DNA from: Anaspis maculata | Taxonomy: Eukaryota; Arthropoda; Insecta; Coleoptera; Scraptiidae | Direction of reading: 5' to 3' | Assembly: GCA_949128115.1 (NCBI GenBank) | Contig: OX421963.1 | Span: 55,919,306-55,983,305, forward strand | Length of the DNA: 64,000 nt | Shown here: one piece after another, positions 33,040 through 43,271 of the stretch | Layout: each line of letters opens with the position of its first letter | Position numbering within the stretch: the stretch's first letter is position 1 | Position numbers and translations under genes: made by a program | Notes under the pieces: generated by a model | The model's input: only the letters and a program-made list of their open reading frames with translations | The model's database searches: none | Told to the model about the DNA's origin: nothing

Positions 33040-33739
33040 TAAGAAAATGTGCGAACTAAGACTAATGATACAGTCGTTGTTTTACAGTTGTTGTACAGTG
33101 CAGGAAGAAAAAGTGTTTATTAGGACTGCAACATGCCCACTTGTTCCTACCTTGCCAAAGATTCCAGACGAACGAAGGAAGTGGCAGCCCTGAGTGTTAT
33201 TTACCTACGTCCAGTTTTTCCATGGAAAAGTTTGTCTAGCCACATAATGCATTCCTTCCAAATTTGAATGCAGTAATACATGAGCACTGGGGAGAATCGG
33301 CTTGAGAAAATGCGGTAGTACAAAAAAAAAATTCACGACTTCTAAAACCACCGCAATAGGATCAAAATTCGGAAACCGTTTAGAAATATTGATATGTGCT
33401 TTTCAAAACTGCGCTCAGAAAAAATCTGAGATATATATTGAATAATGTGGACCGGTTTTGCACATTTTCTGTTTCCACCCTGTATAGCCCACTCAACGTC
33501 GTTGAATTCCTGTACCATCCAAGTATCTTATAGCCAAAAGAACGCGCTATCCAGCATGACCACGATTTCCAAAATCGGTCCATTTTTTCCCGAGATATCC
33601 ACGTTTGAAGTGGGACAAAATTTGCCCAGTTTATATACGTTTTCGAGGGTATTTTTATCAAGAAAAGTCCCCTTATTTTTCAATTTTCCATCTCCCTGTG
33701 AATTTTGTAACACTTATTCCGGGACACCCTCCTGTATAG

Positions 33740-34010
33740 TACTCGCATCTTGCATTCGAAAATACCTCAGGGCTCTTCCGGAAATGACTCAAAGGTTTTC
33801 CTCTCTTTCATTGTCATCCCGATACATTCCAGCGTGAGCGTTAGTCCATTCGCGAAAGCTCTATATAGGCTCTAGAAAAGTCGATCAGATTTGCGGACAT
33901 TCCAGCAAGCTCTCAATGCACGGCTGCTCCGGCAATTGTACAGGTGTGCATTTGTCTTATTCGTGCGTTGTGGTCTCCAGCGCGCTACACGCCGTATTAT
34001 ACAGTGTAAG
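33740..34010 (+). repeat. Dispersed repeat R33, copy 1
   Basis: Blocks CTTGCATTCGA(A/G)AATAC, TCTAGAAAAGTC, ATGCACGGC and CTCCGGCAATTGT recur at 41950-42070 and at 53900-57410 (there split by a hAT insertion). Orientation is the same in all three. Class is unknown. Confidence 0.65.
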
Positions 34011-36281
34011 GTGCAAGTTTTAAAATCCAACCAACAAATGATAATTCCATTTTTACAAATTCACGTTCTGAAAATGGTCGATATAAAATTTGTCTACTCA
34101 ATTAGGAGCTTGTTTTTAATAATAAGACACAATTTTCTTTGAAGCAACGTTTTTCTGCGATAATACCACAAATTGGTTCTTTTCGCGCTCTACGAATCGT
34201 GAAGAAGCATGAAAAGAAATCGCACTCTGAAATTTATTATTGTGTGAAGACTAATGAGCGACGCGAATTAGATCCATGAGTGTTATGAGGCATCACTGGC
34301 GACAGTCCAATGTCACAAGTAGGTATGCATACTAAATATTTTATTTCTCATTCTCATTTTATCCCGATTCCTTCGACCCAGGTGATTTGAAAATAGAATT
34401 CGTTCATTAGCCGTCATTGTCCGTCAATATGCCAAATAATTCCATCTATTGAAGATAAATATGAATGGAAACTTGATTGATACTTCTTGCATTGTGCGCA
34501 TATTGTGCTGTTTGGTGCTATCCTGACAAATTGGACGACACATGCACATAATCCATTGCCAAGAGATGTCATGAGTTTCGCCACCTATCTCATTTAACCT
34601 GTCAGCGTCCACGGCATCGCCTAGCAAGGTACCTAATGAGCTTAAAGCTTAATTGTTGACTCATAGACACGGGTAAGCGACTTGCTCCGAGGGTTGCTCG
34701 GTAAAGAATTTGGGAAAGCTCAAAAAATGATTCGAAGAATTTGACCACCCCAATTTTTGATTAAGTATACAACACTCACAAATGAAGGGAGAAAAAAAAG
34801 TGTTGATGAAGTGACATGAAAGCTATAGGTCAAGAGTGTGGGTTCACTTGAATACATTCGAGTTCCTGGATTGTTTACACGGCGGTGTTTTGTCTGATGC
34901 AAAGTTATAAGAGATGAAATGACTTTCAGAATTATACCCATCGAGACTCGAGTTTTCATATATTGACTGTCATGATGTTAAAATCAATCGTTTATAGCAT
35001 AATTATAAACCTTAGAAAATATTCGTCGTCGATAATCTATGTTTGATGTTTCACGAGTGCCCTTAAAGTTTCCAAGCACGGCTTCAGCGCAATTTGAAAA
35101 AAAAAACGTGGTAAAGTTTCGAGATTTTTATTACCTGTGACTGGGCGGAACGAAAAGTGTCGGGTTACACTGCAAAAAAGTCAACCCTTACGCGACCTGA
35201 TTTGTACTAACCGTGTTTAGATTGTTATTAAAATTTTATAGAGGTAACAGCATAAATCACTACCGCGTGGGGAATTTATATTTTATATATCCACTTTTTT
35301 TTTATTGGTGGTGGTGCTTAACCGGGGCAGGTGATCGCGCACGTGTGTCTTAGAGCAAACACAACTATCTTCAGAAAGCTTGCTCAGCTTTGCACTGAAG
35401 AAACAGAAAAGTTTGACTAACAAATAAAATGTATTTGTTATTTCTGATATAGTACAATTTCCTTCCTTTTTGTGTGCTCTTATTTAACGCCATCCGTCAT
35501 CAGCTTCTGGCATATGAACTTGACTTTATGGCTCCTAAATGTCGTTCCGAAGGGTTTTTTTGCCGTCGAGTTGTCGTATGCCCTTAATGGAGATTCCAGA
35601 TAGTCATTACTTGTCAATCACTCTTCGACCGGGCGGCCCAAGGATCTTTTTATTGTGTAAATAACAAAGGACATGTTAATGCCTCAATAAAACTCGGTTT
35701 TCATAACAAATGATTGCGTAATGTTAATTTTAAAATACTTAATTATCGCATCCTCTCAGACTAAACCCAGACTTGATTGCTGAATAATATCCTTTTTTTG
35801 TTGAGTTTTATTTGAAAAACTCTATCTACCGACGCATATTGATATTGGTACCTGTCAAGCTTAAATTTAGCTCGCAATGTTGCGTATCTTGGTGTCAAAT
35901 GTAACGCAATAACTCCTCATAATTTTCCACCTATACTTCGCAATATCTCAACTGACTCTAGGTCGGAAGCAATAATTCCTATTTCCAGTTTTTTTTTCTT
36001 GGTGTGCGGCACTTCCACCATTTCTACTCTTGACATTCAGTTACTTTCGCATCTCTGTAGGTTTGTCACTTGACTGCTCGTTCAAATCTTTTATTTGCAA
36101 AAGATGAGTTCATAAGGTGTCATAGTTTGATGTTGGTTATGCGGATCAAAATCTAACATTATTTTGATATACAGGGTGTTTCAATTTTAAATCGTGTCCT
36201 TTGAGAATATAGAAAATAACATAGAATCTAATCTAATCTGTGAATATAGCTATTTAGAAGATATATTGCCAAATCCAAATA
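34011..36281. other. Anonymous interval with a solo mariner-like end
   Basis: No supported gene. A solitary TACAGGGTGTTTC end lies near 36171-36183. The rest is AT-rich with open frames below 80 codons. Confidence 0.35.
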
Positions 36282-36633
36282 CAGTGCCGGATTAACGTAT
36301 TTGCCGCCCCTAGGCCTCATCCAAATTTGACCCCCCCTCCCAACGAACAAATCAACCAACGAATGTTTACTGATCACAACTAACTCTTTTTTTCTGGTTT
36401 TTATCATCTTAATAATTGGACAAAAATGTATCCAAAGATCAAAATTCAAAACATGAAACTTGAAAAATTATACTTTTGAACAGAAAACAAAAAAAGTGCT
36501 AAATCAACAATACCTGGTAATGACGAATGTCGCAATAAAAGTTTTATTGAGAAAGTTGCCTCGAGTTTGCCGCCCCCAAAATTTTGCTGCCCTAGGCCTG
36601 GGCCTCGTTGGCCTAGGTCTTAATCCGGCGCTA
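36282..36633. mobile_element. hAT-type MITE, about 350 bp
   Basis: The left end is CAGTGCCGGATTAA. The right end TTAATCCGGCGCTA is its complement with two changes. CCAAATA abuts both sides (36275-36281 and 36634-36640); the duplication would be 8 bp if one terminal base changed. The CAGTGCCGG terminus is a familiar hAT signature. The inside is rich in a GCCGCCCC / CCTAGGCCT pair repeated in inverted form. There is no transposase. Confidence 0.8.
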
Positions 36634-36750
36634 CCAAATAACTGAAGATTGGAATTCAAAAAGAGATGATATAAATAAAAATAATATATTTTGTGGTTAG
36701 TACCTACAGAACTTGCCAAATTCCCGGTCGACGGCGGAATGTTGCAGTCC

Positions 36751-36803
36751 CCGAGGCGTTCGTCAGCCGAGGCGTTCGTTAGCCGAGGCGTTCGTTAGCC
36801 GAG
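36751..36803 (+). repeat. 16-bp minisatellite, 3.4 copies
   Basis: The unit CCGAGGCGTTCGTTAG is repeated three times plus a partial copy, with one C/T difference in the first unit. It is GC-rich in an AT-rich region. Confidence 0.9.
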
Positions 36804-37081
36804 GCCTGCAACCGGTTGAGGCCTGGAGTTACTTTTTGTACAAAACTCACATCCTACTATTTTTCAGTGGATCTAACAAGAAGTAATAACTTGATGCTGA
36901 GTGAAAGCCCTGTGTAAAATCAAATTAAAGATGACGGGTCTCGTTATGATTCCAGGCATTTTTTGTGGTTAATCGACTAGGTTAATCATTCAGCAGAAAA
37001 AAGTTCAGTTTATATGCAATCAGCCTGATCGCTGATAATTTTTTTGTGTGAATTTGAACTGACGGTTAGATAGTTATAGAT

Positions 37082-37879
37082 CTACACCTTTTCCAGTTGT
37101 AGTTCAGAAAATATCAGTTGTATTTCAGATATCGTCAATTGTAGTTCAGAAGACGTCAATTGCATTTCAGATTAGTAAAATGTAGTTCAGAAAGTATCAA
37201 TCTTATTTCAGATTAGTCAAATGTATTTCAGAAACAGTCAATTGTATTTCAGATTAATCAAGGATAGAATAATAAATTGAATTTGAGAAAGCATCATTTG
37301 TATATCAGAAAGCGTGATTTGTATTTCAGAACATGTCATTTGTAGTTCAGAAAATAATTTATATGTATAATTTATCAATCAATGCAGCTCCAAGATAATT
37401 GTAGCATTTGTCGTTCTTCAGTGCTGCGGAAGCCGGTCGTGCGATTAACACCCCCGCAGGCATCTGTTACACAGAAGATGTGCCGAATATCTGCAGTTCA
37501 TCATACAAGAAGATCAAGAGTTCGAAGCTGTGGCTGTGCAAAAGTGCCCCAATTTGCAGGAGTCCGAATAAAATTGATACTTTTTGAACTACATTTTACT
37601 AATCAGAGATGCAACTGATGTCTTCTGAACTACAATTGACGCCTTCTGAACTTCAATTGACGCTTTCTGAAATACAATTGACATAATCTGATGTACAGTT
37701 CAAGTTTTCTGAACTACATTTGATAAATCTGAAATACAATTGACGCCTTCTGAACTACAAGTGACTAATCCGAAATACAAATGACGCTTTCTGAACTACA
37801 CTTGATAAGTTCTGAAATTCAATTGACGATATCTGAAATACAATTGATATTTTCTGAACTACAACTGGAAAAGGTGTAG
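37082..37879. mobile_element. Foldback element copy 2 (inverted relative to copy 1)
   Basis: Identical architecture to 14785-15567, read on the other strand. The two copies differ at only a few bases in core and arms, so both insertions, or a duplication, are recent. The termini CTACACC and GGTGTAG are intact. Flanks show no target duplication. Confidence 0.85.
37382..37618 (+). CDS. Small ORF across foldback core (copy 2), unknown
   Basis: A 78-codon frame equivalent to 15046-15282 with one residue change (S to F). See the first copy for composition. It may be only a chance frame in a conserved element core. Confidence 0.25.
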   Translation: MQLQDNCSICRSSVLRKPVVRLTPPQASVTQKMCRISAVHHTRRSRVRSCGCAKVPQFAGVRIKLILFELHFTNQRCN

Positions 37880-38059
37880 AGCATGCAGAGAAAATTTGAC
37901 ATTTTTATTGCAACCTAATATTATTTGAAGTTCATCATTAAATATTCCTGGCCGCGGCGGCTGGGAATATTATTCCTGGACTAGTGTTTTTTGTTATTGA
38001 TGGAGTGACTAAAGAAATCGTTTATTTCGTGGCCTGGTAGTCGGCTAGAAAATCGCTCC
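37880..38059. other. Short spacer
   Basis: Contains an inverted motif (ATTCCTGG...CCAGGAAT-like, around 37950) and nothing else recognised. Confidence 0.3.
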
Positions 38060-38470
38060 TTTGTGGCCGATCGGCAAAAGAATCTGTTGAAGCACTACCA
38101 ATTCTTCCCCGACTAGTATTCAGGAACCTACGGAAATTTTTGTTCGAGACGTCCATTTGGGTGGAAAGTTGGAACTTTAGAGAAAGATTGGAACATAAGT
38201 ATTCGCAGTATCTTAGTTATAATCGAGCAAAAAATTGAAAAAATGTTCAGGATAATTTGGATTTTCCGCAAAAACCTCAGAGCTTTTTCCAAATAAGTAA
38301 TCTTTTGTAAAAATCATCAATTATAGGGCTCAATTTTAAACTTTTGACAATCATTCGAGCCCGGTCTTGATATTCAACTAAACAATAATTATTTCAATAT
38401 CTTCGCCAATTATGACTTGCAGCAAGTCTACACCTAAAATGAATATTTTGTGGGGCAACCGAGTGGTTCT
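38060..38470 (+). repeat. Dispersed repeat R38, copy 1
   Basis: About 410 bp align in the same orientation with 62880-63360. Shared blocks include CAGGAACCTA/AAGGAACCTA, GACGTC, AGAAAGATTGGAAC/AGGAAGATTGGAAC, ATGACT-GCAAGTC and GGGGC. Identity looks like 60-70%, so these are old copies. Confidence 0.6.
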
Positions 38471-38554
38471 TATCAAATTTTTCTGACAACGTCACATTTG
38501 ATTTTCAGCGCACTTACCCAAAAAATGGGAAAAAGGCTCTTTCAGCTTCACTTT

Positions 38555-38592
38555 GTCCGTCCGTCTGTCCGTCCGTCCGTCCGTCCGTCCGT
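38555..38592. repeat. (GTCC)n microsatellite
   Basis: Nine consecutive GTCC/GTCT units precede a GTACCCGGG junction. Confidence 0.9.
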
Positions 38593-38599
38593 ACCCGGG

Positions 38600-39400
38600 A
38601 TAACTCGTTCAAGGAAGAAAGATATCGATATGGTGTAAACGCTGATCAATAGTACATATGTCCAGGATGTCAAGTTGACTTTTGGTTTTTTGTTATTCTG
38701 CCGCCATCTTTGATCTGCAATTTTGAATTTCTCTAAAAGTGATCCAATTGAAATGAAATTTGCAGGCAATGTAAACCACATCAAGATCTATCCAATTTTC
38801 GAACAATTGATGCCCCGCCGCCATCTTGTATTCCCACTATTGAACATGTTTCGAAGTGATAGAACTAGGAGTATTATGCCTCAACAAAAAGAGATATCGA
38901 TGTGGTGCAAACGCCAATCGAATGCGTACGTGATCACCATATAAAGTTGACCAATAATTTTTGTCACTTGGCCGCCATCTTTAATCCGCCATTTTGAATT
39001 TCTCTGAAAGTGGTTTGATTCGAGTGGAATTTGCAGGCGATGTGAACTTCAATTAGATACATCAAATTTTCGACAATTGATGCCCCGCCGCCATCTTGTA
39101 TCCTCCATATTAAACATCTTTCAAAATGATAGAACTAGGAGAATTATGCCTCAACCAAGGCCTCAACGAAAAGAGATATCGATGTGGTGCGAATGCCAAT
39201 CAAATGCGTACGTGTCCACCATATAAATTTGACCAATGATTTTTGTCACTTGGCCGCCATCTTTGGTCCGCCATTTTGAATTTCTCTGAAAGTGGTCCGA
39301 TTTGAGTGAAAGTCACAGGCGATGTGAACTCCATCAAAATACATTTGATTTTGGACAAATGATGCTCTGCCGCCATCTTGGCCGCCATATTGATATTTCT
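38600..39400 (+). repeat. Tandem repeat, unit 272-282 bp, about 3 copies
   Basis: The landmark GATATCGAT(A/G)TGGTG occurs at 38621, 38893 and 39175. Each unit also contains GCCGCCATCTT twice, TTGAATTTCTC and GATGTGAAC/GATGTAAAC-like blocks. Units are diverged (roughly 75-85%). Open frames inside are not conserved between units. Confidence 0.85.
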
Positions 39401-39645
39401 TATCACTCAACGATTTTCATGGAGCTTGGGACTTACCTTTGTTTCGTATGATCATTCTTATTCTCCAGCCAAATTCCAACATTCTGCCACCATCTTGGCC
39501 ACCATATCGAAATTTCTTATTAGTGGAACGATTTTCATGAAACTTGGAACTTACTTACTCTTGTCTATAATGGTAGGTACGATCATTTTGATTTTTAAGC
39601 CAAATTTCATGATTCTGACGCTATTGTGGCCGCCATATTGAAATT
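39381..39645 (+). repeat. Second tandem repeat, unit about 120 bp, 2 copies
   Basis: Units begin GCCGCCATAT / GCCACCATAT and include CGATTTTCATG, CTTGGGACTTAC/CTTGGAACTTAC, GATCATT and AGCCAAAT. They abut the 280-bp array and share its GCCGCCAT motif. Confidence 0.75.
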
Positions 39646-39799
39646 TTTAGGAAATACTTATAGTTTTGGCCTACTGTGACCTCCTCGCGCTTCTTGTCCC
39701 ATATAATTGCCCTCACGTATGGAGGGCTACTACTAGCGATCTACCTACTTGGCAAAAATTGTCGATAGATTTCAAGCACTTGTCTTGTGCTATTACTGT

Positions 39800-40410
39800 T
39801 TCGAAAAACAATTATTTAATCTACTTTGGTTCACTAACTGGATACTGTAAGCTGGAAGAGGTGTCGAAAAGGAGCTTTTTTTTTTGTTATATACCGCTTC
39901 TCAACGAATAATAGTACCTCACACTTCATTGCTACTAGAAAGTGGGCAAACGTCGGTCGCGTAGTGTCACTTGTCAATCATTTCTATTTTTAGCAGCTAT
40001 AATTCACACATTCAAGGCGATTATTGAGGTGAAGTATAGATAATAGTATATATTATTATACGAGTTGATTAAAAAGTAGTATATTGTCACATAACTGGTT
40101 TTGGGGCACGACGAGTTTGCGAGGATTGTGACAATACGTGTTATTAAATGAGTGGAATATACTACTTTATCTACTTCACCCTGATAACTATGCAGAAACT
40201 GGTAAGTCTGGTAAAAATGGAAATGTTTGACAAGTGACACTTCGCGACTGACGTTCTCCCAACCTTCTTGAATCTAGAAGCAATAATTTTTTTTAGTGGT
40301 TGAAAAGCCGTTTCACAATATGCTCCTTTTTGACACCGCTACCAGTATCTAAAATTGTCCATTGTTGAACGAAAGTAGATGAACTATTTCATTATTTTTA
40401 ATGTCTGAGA
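39800..40410. repeat. Palindromic element E, about 610 bp
   Basis: Inverted blocks are CGCG-AGTGTCACTTGTCAA (left near 39960, right near 40230), GGTGAAGTA/TACTTCACC, a GGTGTCGAAAAGGAGC/GCTCCTTTTTGACACC pair further out, and ATCTACTTT/AAAGTAGAT at the edges. The axis is near 40105. No clear terminal CAGGG or target duplication was fixed. Confidence 0.75.
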
Positions 40411-41949
40411 ATTTCTCCCAAATTATTTTGGTAAAGTGAATAAGGTAGTATGCCTATTACATTTTAGTATAGCTAGTGGCATATAAGTTAAGTAGAGTAT
40501 ATTACATTTCATAAGACGTATTGTCACACTCGTATAATAATATACTAATATTACACTAATTTGATAAGACGTAATGTATGAAACTTGTCTAATATATCAT
40601 CTTGATTTCTTTTTTATCACAGGGTGTGCTTATAAATATCTGTGATGTCATCGCCTATAGAATCCTCTACTGCATGCTCAATAGAATCGTATACCTGCTA
40701 CAGCGACTTTTGGCCTTATGACCCAGGCCTGCCGCGACCACAGACATCTTAAAACACCTGGTATAAATTGATAAGATTAGGTCCGAGGATCCCAGTATGG
40801 ATTTGGAACAAATCAAGACCACGCATTAACACGCCAAGTTAGCGTAAAATCAGGCCAAAAAAGGCTTTTTTGGGCAGATTTTTCCATTGCAGGTTTAAAT
40901 TTTAAATCCATCTACTTTTAGTAATTTACATAAGTATTTCACCAGATTGCCCTTACTGGCTGTCGCAGGTATAGTGTTTCATAAAGCGAAATTTGTTATT
41001 GATACTTATCCGGCATATTTACTTTCCTGGCATAGTGGTTTCAATCCGCGCGTCAGTTTTATGTTACTCTTGAAATTTATGACAGTTTTGACGCCAATGA
41101 TTGACAGACCAGTCCTACCTAATCCGCTCCCGTGCGGGCCAACAATGTGCAGAAATCCCCCAGAACACCACAGACTTAATAGGATGTCGTTAAAATTTTA
41201 AAACAACTTAATTTTATGTTTCTTCTCAGAGGGTTGTTTTTTTATAGTGTCGAAGCCCATACAGCCACTTTTTCCAATCACTGGGTGGCTAAAACGTTAG
41301 ATTTTCTAGAACTAGCCATCGAATACAGTAATGTAAACACCTGTTAGTAAACAAAGTTATTTTTAAATGGGCTGCTTAGCTGTGTTATGGTCTGAAAATA
41401 TAAATTCTAGACAGAAAATATGTTTCGAATTAATGAGTCTGGGGAAACGCGATCCGAGCGGGCGGTCAGCAAATTTGAACTTTTTCTGACCGGAAGTCCG
41501 TCAAGATAAGATATTCTCTGAACTCGCACCGCACGCTGCAATAAATACGGCAGAACTGCAGTCGCAGTTCTCGTTTGCTCGATTGCCACTTTTAATTATC
41601 AAAAGGAATTTATGAACATGCTTGTGTTTATAATTACATTTAACAGGACGTCAATATTGCTCCATTTAATTTTGCCGTGCTTTGGCGCAGATAAAAATTG
41701 AATTAGTTGCGGGATCATGCGAGAGGTGAATCGTGCATGGTTGTGTCCCTTGAATCCCTTGGACTACGGTGTGCCTCAACAGTATTTATTACTTGTACCT
41801 ACGTATGTACTTACTATCGAGGTGCTAGGTAGCTACACAAGATTTGCTGATGACTGGACTTCGTGACTGGGGCGGACACTGTCTTTTTTTCAGTGCTAAT
41901 AGACGGAAACATGAAAGTACGTATGTGTAGTGCTAAAGTCGGTATATTT
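40411..41949. other. Anonymous interval, no supported gene
   Basis: Short diverged echoes of element E occur at about 40490-40590 (ATTGTCACACTCGTATAATA). A CAGGGTG end lies at about 40621. Open frames below 90 codons show no domain. Confidence 0.35.
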
Positions 41950-42070
41950 TGCCTATCTATGATTCTACCTGGTATTCGCGAGAGTTCTAGAAAAGTCACT
42001 TGGTTTCGCGAATATTCCGGCAAGTTCTCGATGCACGGCGTCTCCGCCAAATATGCAGGTGACCCTTTAT
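41950..42070 (+). repeat. Dispersed repeat R33, copy 2
   Basis: Blocks TTCTAGAAAAGTC, ATTCCGGCAAGTTCTCGATG and CACGGC match 33855-33925. It ends about where the integrase relic begins. Confidence 0.55.
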
Positions 42071-42074
42071 CAAT

Positions 42075-42610
42075 CACCGGAAGATCTTCTTGACCACAGT
42101 GTATTGTCCGTCTCACGACGGAAGGGGTTTCGGGGATCTTCTTTTCTTGCGTTGGGGATTGGTCGACGTCCTTACGAGGCGTCGTTCTGATATTCTAAAT
42201 TCCGAGCAGGGCACAGATGGCTTGGAACACATTCGATTCGTAATTCTTCCTTGGTCGGAGTGCAATTCCAGTGGCACTCCGGATCAACTGATCGGGTTGT
42301 CGACCATTCATGCTACGGTAGTTGGAACCTTGGAGATAGCGATGCGTTGAAAGGCTGTCCTTGCGGTTTACGTCTTCAGCTGGACCTGTTTGAAATCCTC
42401 TAGAGCTGGTCTTCAAGTTCAAGTCATATCGCGTTTTCATCCGTTCGGTCGCATTACGCATCCGTCGTCGTAGTATGTTGTGTACATTGCCCACTCACCC
42501 TTAGGTCATCGACGTACTTCGGAAGAGTTTTTGGAGCATCCTCCGATCTGTCAAACTACAGGTCACAAGGAAGACGAAGTTCACGCCCAAAAAATCACAA
42601 GCGCTGGAGA
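42075..42610 (-). pseudogene. Scrambled Ty3/gypsy integrase relic
   Basis: Minus-strand translation in three frames gives pieces of an integrase. First come GRELRLPCDL, then LPKYVDDLR, then VHNILRRRMRNATERMKTRY and SSRGFQTG (about 42600-42385), which belong after the catalytic core. Next, at about 42345-42190, are GVPLELHSDQGR and NYESNVFQAICALLGI, which belong to the core around the second catalytic D. Then (about 42160-42075) come NPQRKKRRSPKPLPS and DGQYTVVKKI, which resume the C-terminal module. So a core segment sits inside the C-terminal module. There are multiple stops and frameshifts. This element is of a different lineage from the intact one at 2114-10553. Confidence 0.82.
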
Positions 42611-43144
42611 TCCTCATGTTGTATTTGTAAATGGCCATGAGACAAGTGGAAAGTTTCTCACTTCCAATAGTATAGGCATGTTGTTCTGGATTCTGGATTT
42701 ATTTGGGGAAGTTGATGAAATAAGGCAGTTCCACTTGGCACATAGAGGCCTCGCTGCTAGAATGTTGTTACGAGTCTTGATAATAAGATAGCAAACAATA
42801 TTTTGCAAGTTTACGCTGACGAGGATGAGTAATGGACATACCAGTTTGGATAATTCATTGCTTTTATTTTCGTAGTGTTGATTACGACCAATTTCAGGGA
42901 ACAAGGGGTTCAAGGGGCTTCCTCTCCTTCTTGAACATGCAGTGGTAATTGGATTCCTCCGGCCACAATTCATGGCTAGGATAAGAAAGAAAAACTCTAA
43001 GGTATTTAAAATAAATAATTTTCCTATAGAAACAAACGTGACTTTTAGCCTCGCTTTTAGCAAATCCTTCTCCTAAACGGGCTGTCGTCGGCATTTAAAA
43101 ATTGGGCCACCTTTTATTGAACCCTTGATTCTGAATGTTTTTCT
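42611..43144. other. Unassigned sequence upstream of integrase relic
   Basis: A 149-codon minus frame (42614-43063) exists but shows no Pol domain and mixed composition. It is not called a gene. Confidence 0.35.
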
Positions 43145-43271
43145 TGGACAGGGAAAGCTGGTGCCTCAAAACTTACGTCATATGGTACATGATTTCAGCC
43201 CCCAAGGTCTAATGTGCGTTGATAATATTGTTTCAAATTTCTTTGTCTTACATGTCAGACCGGAAGCTTTA

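Larger units (their letters stand above)
31905..33640. repeat. Concentric palindrome 3
   Basis: The outer arms match from about 31905 and 33640 (blocks ACTGGGCAA, ACTTCAAA-GTGGATA, GGGAAAAAATGGACCG, AAAATCG/CGATTTT). A middle level starts with TATACAGGGTGGAAACAG at about 32084 and is mirrored at about 33484. The innermost level is the TA-flanked element at 32532-33039. The arms continue right up to that inner element on both sides. The left outer arm carries a private insertion of about 30 bp (near 31919-31948). Confidence 0.8.

Noticed and set aside
42614..43063. 149-codon minus-strand frame beside the integrase relic
   Set aside because: Would be upstream Pol if the relic were intact, but no RT, RNase H or integrase motif is present.
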